This document shows, piece by piece, positions 1 through 7,164 of a DNA stretch of 64,000 nt. Position numbers and translations under genes: made by a program. Origin of the DNA: Sphingomonas mali NBRC 15500. GTDB taxonomy: Bacteria > Pseudomonadota > Alphaproteobacteria > Sphingomonadales > Sphingomonadaceae. The notes under the pieces are model-generated. The model was not told where the DNA came from. It was given only the letters and a program-made list of their open reading frames with translations, and did no database searches. Location: contig NZ_BCYX01000007.1 of the NCBI RefSeq assembly GCF_001598415.1, positions 62,001 through 126,000 of the forward strand, in the 5' to 3' direction. Within the stretch, counting starts at the first letter, position 1. Each line of letters opens with the position of its first letter.

Positions 1-243
1 CTCGACCTTCCTTCCGCTTCTGGCGACGCGCGGGCCATGCGCGCGAGAAGCGAGTGACTCAACTCCCCGGGTCGACGTTTCCGGGGGCCAGACGTGAAAA
101 AGGCTGACGTCCACGGCCTGCGGGGAGGCGTCGGTTCGACGCAGCTCGAAAGCGCGGCTAGCCGCCGATCCACTCCTCCATGGTCAGCTGACCCCGTCGG
201 GCCGGGCTTTCGCCGGGCGCGTCGCTGACATACAGAATGCAGG
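1..243. other. Leading stretch without a confident gene
   Basis: No convincing complete gene. A short open frame on the minus strand (about 258 down to 160) ends in ...EEWIGG and a stop, but it has no start or recognisable family and overlaps the beta-lactamase start, so it may be the decayed tail of an old gene or chance. The beta-lactamase promoter should lie here. Confidence 0.4.
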
Positions 244-1134
244 ATGCTTGATCGTCGAGCCGCGTTGATTGGCGGCACCGCCCTTTTACTTACTGGCGCG
301 TCCCGGCCGGCGGCAGCCGATATTGCCGCAAGGGTCGCCGATCTCAGGGCGTTGGAACGGCGCGCAAAGGGTCGGCTGGGCGCCTATGTTCTCGATCCGG
401 TCCGCGGTGTGCGATTCGGCTGGCGGGAAAACGAGCGCTTCGCCCATTGCAGCTCGTTCAAAATGTCGCTCGCCGCCATGATCCTCGCCAAGGCTGATCG
501 CCGCGAGATCGACCCTGCCGAGGTGTTGCATTGGACCAAGGCCGACATGCTGGGCGTGAGTCCGGTCACCGAAGCCAAGATCGATGCCGGCCTTGCCGTC
601 GAGGATCTGGCGCGGGCAACCCTGGTGACCAGCGATAATACGGCGGCCAATGTCCTCCTGCGCCGGTTCGGCGGGCCGGTGCAACTGACCCGCTTCTGGC
701 GGTCGATCGGAGACGATGTCAGTCGCCTCGACCGCTACGAGCCCGAATTGAACCAGACGCCTCCAGGGACCGAACTCGATACGACGACGCCCGCGGCGAT
801 GGCGGCTACCACAGCAGCATTGATACACGGCAAAACGCTTTCCCGCGCCAGCCGCGCCAAGCTCAAGGCGTGGATGAGAGAAGTGAGAACCGGTCGTGAC
901 CGCATTCGATCGGGCTTCCCCACCGGATGGGACTCCGGCGACAAGACCGGCACGGGCATTGGAAACACCAAGCACACTTATGTCGATCTGGCATTTGGCG
1001 GTCCCGCCGCTCGGACACCGCTGATCGTTACCGCTTACTTCGAGCCCGCGCGGCTCGTGGAGCCGATGGATCCGGTCGCGACGGCAGCGCTCGCCGAAGT
1101 CGGCCGCATCGCAGCCGCGAGCTTGTCCGCGTAA
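244..1134 (+). CDS. Class A beta-lactamase
   Basis: Secreted serine beta-lactamase that hydrolyses beta-lactam antibiotics in the periplasm. All family motifs are visible and by chance fall at the standard Ambler numbers: catalytic S70 with K73 (SSFK), S130-D131-N132, E166 with N170 (ExxLN), and K234-T235-G236. The N-terminus has a twin arginine (DRRAAL) before a hydrophobic stretch, suggesting Tat export. Length (296 aa) is normal for the family. The ribosome binding site is weak: an AGGA touches the ATG. No AmpR-type regulator lies beside it. The substrate spectrum (penicillinase, cephalosporinase or extended) cannot be read from the sequence. Confidence 0.95.
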   Translation: MLDRRAALIGGTALLLTGASRPAAADIAARVADLRALERRAKGRLGAYVLDPVRGVRFGWRENERFAHCSSFKMSLAAMILAKADRREIDPAEVLHWTKADMLGVSPVTEAKIDAGLAVEDLARATLVTSDNTAANVLLRRFGGPVQLTRFWRSIGDDVSRLDRYEPELNQTPPGTELDTTTPAAMAATTAALIHGKTLSRASRAKLKAWMREVRTGRDRIRSGFPTGWDSGDKTGTGIGNTKHTYVDLAFGGPAARTPLIVTAYFEPARLVEPMDPVATAALAEVGRIAAASLSA

Positions 1135-1234
1135 AACGGATCGACCAGCACCGTTTGTGTCCGGCCAGGACGAGGCCCTTAGAGCGGAGTGCCTGATTTC
1201 CGAATCAGTCACTCCACTCCAGGTATTTGTTGTC

Positions 1235-1280
1235 GCGTCGCTTTTTGCGGAAAACCGGTATCCACTTTTCCGCGCGACGC
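1235..1280. repeat. Nested inverted repeat, probable dispersed element
   Basis: Outer arms GCGTCG/CGACGC (1235-1240, 1275-1280) enclose inner arms GCGGAAAA/TTTTCCGC (1247-1254, 1266-1273) around CCGGTATCCA. From memory this resembles a short repeat often found between genes in alphaproteobacteria; only one copy was noticed in this window. Confidence 0.5.
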
Positions 1281-1289
1281 TCTAGCCTA

Positions 1290-1318
1290 CAGGCTGCGGA
1301 CTATCCGCCCGCAGCCTG
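1290..1318. terminator. Stem-loop between convergent genes
   Basis: A perfect 10-bp stem, CAGGCTGCGG with CCGCAGCCTG, is followed on the plus strand by TTTG. It lies between the convergent beta-lactamase and TonB receptor genes and could terminate either transcript. The U-tract is short, so the assignment is moderate. Confidence 0.55.
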
Positions 1319-1336
1319 TTTGAGCCTGGTCCTACC

Positions 1337-3700
1337 TCAGCGGAACGAGCCGCTGATCATCACGCCGACGACGCGCGGATCGTTGTAGACGCCCGCGCGA
1401 TAGTTCGACGTGTCGATCGCGCCGATCAGGTTCTTCGTGTTGGTCAGGTTGCGGGCGAATACCGCCAGTTCGTACTTGCCCCAGGCATAGCCGACCTTGC
1501 CGCCCAGCTCGTAATTGCCGTCCGCGCTATATTCGACCGAGCGATAGAGCACGAAGTTGGTCTTGCCCTGGATGTTGAAATCACCGGCGACGAACAGCTT
1601 GCTCTCCCCGCCCAGCGGCAAATCGTACCGCGCGCTCAGGTTGATGTTATAGTCCGGCGCGTTCGGGAACGGATTGCCGTTGATGTTGGCGTAATAATTG
1701 TTGCCGATCCGCACCGTCGGATTGAGCACCGTCTGCGACATCACGCCGCCCGCCGCACCGACCTGGGCATAGACGTTGGGCGCGTTGATCTCGGTGTGCA
1801 GCAGGCTGAGGCCGAGATTGACGCGGAAGTTGTTGGTCGGCCGCGCCTCGAGCTCGGCCTCGACGCCATAGCCCTTGCCCTTGTTGCCGTTGAACAGCAC
1901 GCCGTTTCCGTTGCTGTCGTTGCCGTTCAGCTGGATGTTGTCGATAGTGTAATAGAAGCCGGCGACGTTGAGATGAACGCGATCGTCGGCAAAGACGGTC
2001 TTGATGCCCGCCTCGTAGCTGGTGTTCTTTTCCGAATTGGCGGTCGAATAGGCCGAGTTGAACACCGCCGAGCGACCCTGCACGGTCGGACCGCGGAAGC
2101 CGCGGGCGTAGCGGGCATAGAAGCTCACATCGTGGTCCGGGCGCCAGAGCAGGCTGACGTCCCAGCTGGGCTGGGTGTCGGACAGCCGGCAATAGGTCGC
2201 CGCCCCGCACGCATAGGACGAGGTCGGCGCGGTGGCCGGCACGGTCAGGTTGGCGAAATTGGGGTGGAGCAGCAAATTGGTGCTCTTGGTGTCATTGGTG
2301 ACGCGCACGCCGCCGCTCAGCGTGAGCTGTTCGGTGATGTCGTAGCTTGCCTGACCGAACGCCGCCCAGCTGGTGTTGATGTTATGCAGCAGCACGAAAT
2401 TTTTCGGGTTAGGCGTCGTGCCGAGCGAATTGTTGGTCAGGAAGAACGAGCGCTGGTCGAACTCGGTATTGTCGCGCGCATCGAAATAGATCCCGCCGAC
2501 CTGCCACTTGAAGCGGCCGGTGTTGGGGCTGGCGAGGCGGACTTCCTCGGTCCACTGGTCGAGACCGCGCAACCGGCCCTGCGACTCGCCGCACCCGGCA
2601 GCGCAGATGTTCGGCGTGACGCCGCCGAAATTGGCCGCCGCACCGCCATCGGTGTCGCCGCGGCTATAGCCCGAGGCATGTTCCCAGGCGGTGATCGAGG
2701 TCAGCGTGGCGCCGCCGAAATCGTAATCGGCCTTTAGCGACACGCCCTGGTTCTTGTACGCCTGCGGATTGTTCTGCGCTTCGTCGTAGGAGACGACCGA
2801 GCGGTCGAACGACGCCGGGACGGCATTGGTGCCGCGGATGATCGAGCCGCGATAGAAGATCGAGGCGGTGCCGGTGTAATCGCGGACATGGCCGGACAGG
2901 CGGACGCTCAGCGCGTCGCTCGGCTTGAACAGCAATTGCAGGCGCACGTCGCGCTCGTCATAGCCGCCCATCACGTTGTGGCCGGGCACGGTGCCGTCGT
3001 CCGACGGGCCGGTATAGACGTTGCTGATCCAGTCGTCGCGACGCTGGTACAGGCCCGACAGGCGGAAGCTGATCGTGCCGTCCTTGGTCAGCGGGCCGCC
3101 GATGCCGACATCGGCGTTGACGCTGTTATAGCTGCCGTAGCTGAGCGAGCCCTGGCCCTGCCAAGTGGCGGTCGGCTGCGCGCTGTCGAACTTGACGATA
3201 CCGGCGGTCGTGTTGCGGCCGAACAGCGAGCCCTGCGGGCCCTTCAGCACTTCGACCTGCGCGATGTCGAACGCCGGGTTCGACTTGAGCACGACATGCT
3301 CCTTGACCACGTCGTCCTGGATGATCGACACCGGCTGCGAGGCGCCGAGGTAGAAGTCGATATTGCCGAGCCCGCGGATGTAGAAGCGCGGGAAGATGCG
3401 GCCGGTGGTCGATTCGACGTAAAGCCCCGGCACCTTGCCCGACAGCGACAGCAGCGTGTCGGCGCCGGCCGCCTGGAAGTCATGCAGCGCTTCGGGAGCC
3501 ATCGTCGACACGGCCACCGGCACGTTCATCGTGCTTTCCGAGCGGCGCTGCGCGGTGACGATGATGTCGCCATTGTCGCTCGCGCTGTCTGCCTGGCTGT
3601 CCGCCGCCGGCGTGGCGGCGGTCTGCGCGCTGGCGAACGGCGCTGTCGCGATGGCGGCGGTGCCGACCAGAAGCATGGCGGCAAAATTCTTATAATTCAT
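1337..3700 (-). CDS. TonB-dependent outer membrane receptor
   Basis: Outer membrane beta-barrel that imports an unknown ligand using TonB energy. Residues 1-25 are a signal peptide (cut near ASA-Q), followed by a TonB-box-like stretch DIIVTAQRR at 45-53, a plug domain at roughly 60-170, then a long barrel with alternating aromatic strands ending GSFR. Length of 787 aa is typical. The start at 3700 has an AAAGGGA ribosome binding site nine bases upstream. It stands alone, divergent from the NADH dehydrogenase, with no siderophore or CAZyme gene beside it, so the substrate is not predictable. It differs from the longer receptor at 57.5 kb. Confidence 0.9.
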   Translation of the reverse strand: MNYKNFAAMLLVGTAAIATAPFASAQTAATPAADSQADSASDNGDIIVTAQRRSESTMNVPVAVSTMAPEALHDFQAAGADTLLSLSGKVPGLYVESTTGRIFPRFYIRGLGNIDFYLGASQPVSIIQDDVVKEHVVLKSNPAFDIAQVEVLKGPQGSLFGRNTTAGIVKFDSAQPTATWQGQGSLSYGSYNSVNADVGIGGPLTKDGTISFRLSGLYQRRDDWISNVYTGPSDDGTVPGHNVMGGYDERDVRLQLLFKPSDALSVRLSGHVRDYTGTASIFYRGSIIRGTNAVPASFDRSVVSYDEAQNNPQAYKNQGVSLKADYDFGGATLTSITAWEHASGYSRGDTDGGAAANFGGVTPNICAAGCGESQGRLRGLDQWTEEVRLASPNTGRFKWQVGGIYFDARDNTEFDQRSFFLTNNSLGTTPNPKNFVLLHNINTSWAAFGQASYDITEQLTLSGGVRVTNDTKSTNLLLHPNFANLTVPATAPTSSYACGAATYCRLSDTQPSWDVSLLWRPDHDVSFYARYARGFRGPTVQGRSAVFNSAYSTANSEKNTSYEAGIKTVFADDRVHLNVAGFYYTIDNIQLNGNDSNGNGVLFNGNKGKGYGVEAELEARPTNNFRVNLGLSLLHTEINAPNVYAQVGAAGGVMSQTVLNPTVRIGNNYYANINGNPFPNAPDYNINLSARYDLPLGGESKLFVAGDFNIQGKTNFVLYRSVEYSADGNYELGGKVGYAWGKYELAVFARNLTNTKNLIGAIDTSNYRAGVYNDPRVVGVMISGSFR

Positions 3701-4001
3701 GATGATAATCCCTTTGTGCGGCGCCGGTTATTGGTTTGGGCACCACTTGGATTTGCGCCCTGGCCGCGAATTGTGACGACAGTGCGTCAAAAGGGGAGAT
3801 CGGCGAGGTACGGGAACGTGTCGGCCGGCGAGTGCGGCGGCGGAGCAACAGTCGCGCGCGCCATCAATCTAATCCGAACCGGTCATGAGGCAGGCGTAAC
3901 CCCGGATGACGCCGCCGGTAATGGGCTGCTCGTTGCCGCCATCCTATATAGCTGAGGCTACATGGTCCGTGATCGGACATCGAGGTAAGCGGAGGCGATC
4001 G
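3701..4001. promoter_or_regulatory. Divergent intergenic region
   Basis: About 300 bases between the divergent TonB receptor and NADH dehydrogenase genes, so it must hold both promoters. It carries an AACCGGTC at about 3878 that only partly resembles the pectin-locus operator. No hairpin or RNA gene was recognised. Confidence 0.4.
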
Positions 4002-5288
4002 ATGACTGTTCGTGCGCATGAGGTGGGGCGGCACCGTGTTGTCATCGTCGGGGCGGGCTTTGGCGGGCTATGGGCGGTAAAATGCCTGAAAGGCGCACCG
4101 GTCGACATCATTGTCGTCGATCAGCGCAACCATCATCTGTTCCAGCCACTGCTCTACCAGGTCGCCACGGCGTCGCTGGCGCCATCCGAAATAGCATGGC
4201 CGATACGATCGATGCTGCATGATCGACGCGACGTCACGACCATCCTCGCTACCGTAACGGATGTGGATGTGGCGGGTCGTGCCGTGCAGCTCGCGGACGG
4301 TAACTGGATCGCCTATGACACGCTGATCCTCGCGACCGGCGCGCGGCATGGCTATTTCGGCCATGACGAGTGGGAAGAATTCGCACCCGGCCTCAAGACG
4401 ATCGAGGACGCCACCGCCATCCGGGGCTGTATTCTCGCGGCGTTCGAGGAGGCGGAGCGCGAAACCGATCCCGTTCGGCAGCAGGCCTTGCTGACCTTCG
4501 CGATCGTCGGTGCCGGTCCCACCGGCGTCGAGCTCGCCGGTACGATCGCCGATCTTGCCCATGATACGCTGCCGCGGGACTTCCGCGCGGTCGATACGCA
4601 TCGGACCAGGGTGCTGCTGGTGGAAGCCGGGCCCAAGGTGCTCAACGGCTATCCCGACGGTCTTTCGATCTATGCCAAGAACGCGCTGGAAAAGCTCGGC
4701 GTCGAGGTCTGCCTTGGCGCGCCGGTGACGCAGATCGAGCGGGGCGCGATCACGTTCGGCGAACGCCGTGTGGAGGCTCGGACGATCGTCTGGGCTGCCG
4801 GCGTGCGCGCCTCGCCTGCCGCCGAATGGCTGGGAGTGGCGGCCGACCGCAACGGCCGGATCATCGTGGAGCCCGACCTCAGCGTGCCCGGCCATCCGGA
4901 GATTTTCGCAATAGGCGATACGGTCTCGGTCAAGGCGCCAGACGGCTCGCCGGTGCCGGGGATCGCGCCGGCCGCCAAGCAGGAAGGCGCATTCGTCGGC
5001 GAGACGATCCGGCGCCGGCTTACCGGCAAGACTGAGCCCGGGCCGTTTCGCTACCATCACCAGGGCAGCCTGGCGCAGATCGGCAAGCGCAAGGCAGTAG
5101 CCGATTTCGGCTGGGTCAGGCTGCGTGGCGCGGTCGCGTGGTGGCTCTGGGGAATTGCGCACATCTATTTTCTGGTCGGCGTGCGCGCGCGGCTGAGCGT
5201 GGCTCTCAGCTGGCTATGGATTTACACCCGGAATCAGCGTGCTGCCCGGCTGATCACTCGGCCGAACGGCGAAGCCGCGCTCGACTGA
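4002..5288 (+). CDS. ndh: Type II NADH:quinone oxidoreductase (NDH-2)
   Basis: Single-subunit FAD enzyme that passes electrons from NADH to the quinone pool without pumping protons. A Rossmann motif GAGFGG lies at 17-22 for FAD, and a second, VGAGPTGVELAG, near 169-180 for NADH. The NHHLFQPLLYQVA stretch and the C-terminal RLSVALSWLWIY amphipathic anchor are typical of NDH-2. The ATG at 4002 is preferred (428 aa) because the Rossmann fold then begins at residue 11 and AAGCGGAGG precedes it; an in-frame ATG at 3906 would add 32 uncharacteristic residues. It appears monocistronic. Confidence 0.88.
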   Translation: MTVRAHEVGRHRVVIVGAGFGGLWAVKCLKGAPVDIIVVDQRNHHLFQPLLYQVATASLAPSEIAWPIRSMLHDRRDVTTILATVTDVDVAGRAVQLADGNWIAYDTLILATGARHGYFGHDEWEEFAPGLKTIEDATAIRGCILAAFEEAERETDPVRQQALLTFAIVGAGPTGVELAGTIADLAHDTLPRDFRAVDTHRTRVLLVEAGPKVLNGYPDGLSIYAKNALEKLGVEVCLGAPVTQIERGAITFGERRVEARTIVWAAGVRASPAAEWLGVAADRNGRIIVEPDLSVPGHPEIFAIGDTVSVKAPDGSPVPGIAPAAKQEGAFVGETIRRRLTGKTEPGPFRYHHQGSLAQIGKRKAVADFGWVRLRGAVAWWLWGIAHIYFLVGVRARLSVALSWLWIYTRNQRAARLITRPNGEAALD

Positions 5289-5417
5289 TGCCGCTTTCAT
5301 ACTAGACTTCCCCCCACCTCCGCTAGCTTCCCTCCCGCTCGCAAAAAGCAACGATAGTAGGGGGATGTATGAAGCTCGCGGCCCGTTTCGCGGTTCTGGC
5401 GCTGGCGCTTTCACCGG
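5288..5417 (+). repeat. Upstream copy of the alpha-2-macroglobulin leader region
   Basis: These 130 bases match 7035-7164 with about a dozen substitutions and two single-base indels. The repeat covers 81 bases before the ATG, including the AGGGGGATGT ribosome binding site, and the first 49 bases of the gene. Similarity stops after TCACCGG. The two copies flank the lipase gene as direct repeats 1747 bases apart. Confidence 0.9.
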
Positions 5418-5431
5418 GATTACAGTGCTAG
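5369..5431 (+). pseudogene. Truncated signal-peptide remnant of an alpha-2-macroglobulin gene
   Basis: An ATG with the same ribosome binding site as the intact gene at 7116 opens a 20-codon frame that reads as its signal peptide (MKLAARFAVLALALSPG) and then stops after LQC. It is best explained as the broken-off 5' end of a duplicated alpha-2-macroglobulin gene. It may still be transcribed. Confidence 0.75.
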
Positions 5432-5516
5432 TTTACTAAATGACCGAAACTTCACGATGGCGCGCTGCCATAAACGCTCGGCCAAGTCAGATTCGGTGTG
5501 TCTAGTAAACTGTCAC
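5428..5516. promoter_or_regulatory. Pair of TAGTxxACT boxes, possible operator remnant
   Basis: TAGTTTACTAAATGACCGAAA (from about 5429) and TAGTAAACTGTCACCGAAA (from about 5499) are two related motifs 70 bases apart. Such A/T-rich near-palindromes are typical of TetR-type operators. No gene starts just after them, so they may be left from a lost neighbour. This is inference. Confidence 0.3.
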
Positions 5517-5671
5517 CGAAATGCTCATCATCATGCCGGGCGACCCGGTCTAGCCGCCACTCGCCTTGAGCTTGAAGATGTCCGTTTTGGGGTGCTGTCC
5601 GTAGCCCCGTCGGCCGCCCGAGCTTAGGCGCACGACCGTCAGGCTGCTCGACTCGCCTTATAGGCGTTCGC

Positions 5672-6868
5672 TCACCGCTGCTCAGCCAGCGCGTTGAACC
5701 AGGCTAGTGTGGGGGCATAAGCCATTGCGCTGCTGGCCTGGTGGTCGGCACCTGACAGCGAGTGGAGAGAAATGTTGCCGCCGCGTGCGTGCGCATAATC
5801 AAAGAACATTCCGGCCGCCGCCGGTGGTACGTCAGTGTCGCGATCGCCGAAGTAAAGCCGAAATGGCGCAACCGGCGTCCAAGCATAGGTCTCGTTTCGT
5901 GCCAAGGCCTGCGTGAACCAGTTGCCTCTTCCGGTTCGCATGGCTCGCAAGAAGTCTGGTTGGAACATCGCCGCGGGATCGTCGGGCAGGGCGGCCCCGA
6001 TCTCTTCAGCGGTATGCGATCCGTCAAAGAGGCCGGGAACGACCCCGACGTAGCGCGGCCGCAATGCTTCGCGGAGCGGATGGCCGTAATAGGCGGCATA
6101 GGCATACGTCGCCCAGGTCAGATAGCCGACGCATAGTCGACAATTATTCTCAACCGCCTTCGGTAGCGACGTGTCGCGGAGATCATATGGGCCGGCGATG
6201 CCCACCGAGCCGCGCAGCCGGTAGCCCGCGAGCGGTTGCCGTTCGAGCGCACGATGGACCCCGGCAACTACCTGCCCGCCCTCCGAGAAGCCCATCATGA
6301 ACAGGTCGATCGAGGAACGGGCCCGGAGGCTGGGTTCAGCCTGCCAGATGGCGCGCAACAAATCGACGGTGGCGTCTATCTGCGGCTGAACGATCAGGTA
6401 GGGGTGAGGGACTCGTGAGACCCCGAGGCCGAGATAGTCAGGAAGCGCGACGATGAAGCCGTTGCCGGCGAAGACCGCGGTCTCTTCGTTGCCGTCGACC
6501 CGGCCGGGCTGGGATGGTGCCAGTGCCCTTGTAGCGTTGGTGCCGTGGAGAAACAGCAAAATGCCCTTCGCCGGCGTGGTCGGGAGCGGCGTCGCGAATA
6601 GCCCGGACGCGCGTGTCGACCGTCCTTTCAGGACGGTCCAATACACAATGCGGAACAACCTCGCGCCACCTTGCACCGTGATGCCGCCGGGGAAGTCGGC
6701 GCTGATCCGCTGCAGGTCGGCCAGCTCCATCACGTTGAGCGGCTCGACACTAATGATTGCGCCGCGCTGGTTTTGGATGCGGGTGGGAGCGGGCGACGGA
6801 GGGCTGGCGTTTGCGCGCGCAACGGTGAGAAGCGCGATAGCGATGGCCGTGCTGGCGAATAGTCTCAT
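5672..6868 (-). CDS. Secreted lipase-like alpha/beta hydrolase
   Basis: Predicted exported esterase or lipase. A signal peptide covers residues 1-21 (cut near ANA-S). The alpha/beta hydrolase fold shows an oxyanion HG at 108-109, a nucleophile elbow GFSEGG with S195, an acid in FGDRDTDVP (about D344), and a histidine at 376 in SGADHQ. Overall layout resembles the secretory lipase (LIP) family. The ATG overlaps the stop of a broken upstream frame by four bases (ATGA), so it was once the second gene of an operon. The whole segment lies between two copies of the alpha-2-macroglobulin leader, suggesting arrival by recombination. Confidence 0.85.
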   Translation of the reverse strand: MRLFASTAIAIALLTVARANASPPSPAPTRIQNQRGAIISVEPLNVMELADLQRISADFPGGITVQGGARLFRIVYWTVLKGRSTRASGLFATPLPTTPAKGILLFLHGTNATRALAPSQPGRVDGNEETAVFAGNGFIVALPDYLGLGVSRVPHPYLIVQPQIDATVDLLRAIWQAEPSLRARSSIDLFMMGFSEGGQVVAGVHRALERQPLAGYRLRGSVGIAGPYDLRDTSLPKAVENNCRLCVGYLTWATYAYAAYYGHPLREALRPRYVGVVPGLFDGSHTAEEIGAALPDDPAAMFQPDFLRAMRTGRGNWFTQALARNETYAWTPVAPFRLYFGDRDTDVPPAAAGMFFDYAHARGGNISLHSLSGADHQASSAMAYAPTLAWFNALAEQR

Positions 6869-7033
6869 CCGCGTGAATTCAGGGCGGTCATGCGTGCAGC
6901 ATGCATCACGGCACGGCCATTTTCCAGCTCTTCAATCCAGGCGCTGCCGATCAGCTTTCCACCGCTAGCACGCGCCACAGGCTGGCTAAATAGACGGCCG
7001 CTCCGGCATCGGAGCATTGCCGCCATCACCCCC
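6865..7033 (-). pseudogene. 3' fragment of a gene upstream of the lipase
   Basis: An open frame on the minus strand runs to a stop that overlaps the lipase ATG as ATGA. Its last 55 or so codons (including GGKLIGSAWIEELENGRA) look coding and faintly recall the C-terminal strands of hotdog-fold thioesterases; that match is by eye only. The frame abuts the duplicated alpha-2-macroglobulin leader at about 7034, so its 5' part is missing. It is read as the truncated partner of the lipase in a former two-gene operon. Confidence 0.55.
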
Positions 7034-7034
7034 A

Positions 7035-7164
7035 ATGCCGCTTTCATACTAGACATCCCCCCCACCTCCGCTAGCCTCCCTCCCGCTCAACGAAGCCACG
7101 ATAGAAGGGGGATGTATGAAGCTCGCGGCCCGTCTCGCGGTCCTTGCGCTGGCGCTGTCACCGG
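7035..7164 (+). repeat. Downstream copy of the duplicated leader region
   Basis: The intact counterpart of 5288-5417. It contains the ribosome binding site and signal-peptide codons of the functional alpha-2-macroglobulin gene. Confidence 0.9.

Noticed and set aside
3870..3890. An extra pectin operator near AACCGGTC
   Set aside because: Only the central ACCGGT matches; the outer bases of both halves fail, and the neighbouring genes are unrelated.
3906..4001. An earlier start for the NADH dehydrogenase
   Set aside because: It would add 32 residues not seen before NDH-2 Rossmann folds; the ATG at 4002 has the better ribosome binding site.
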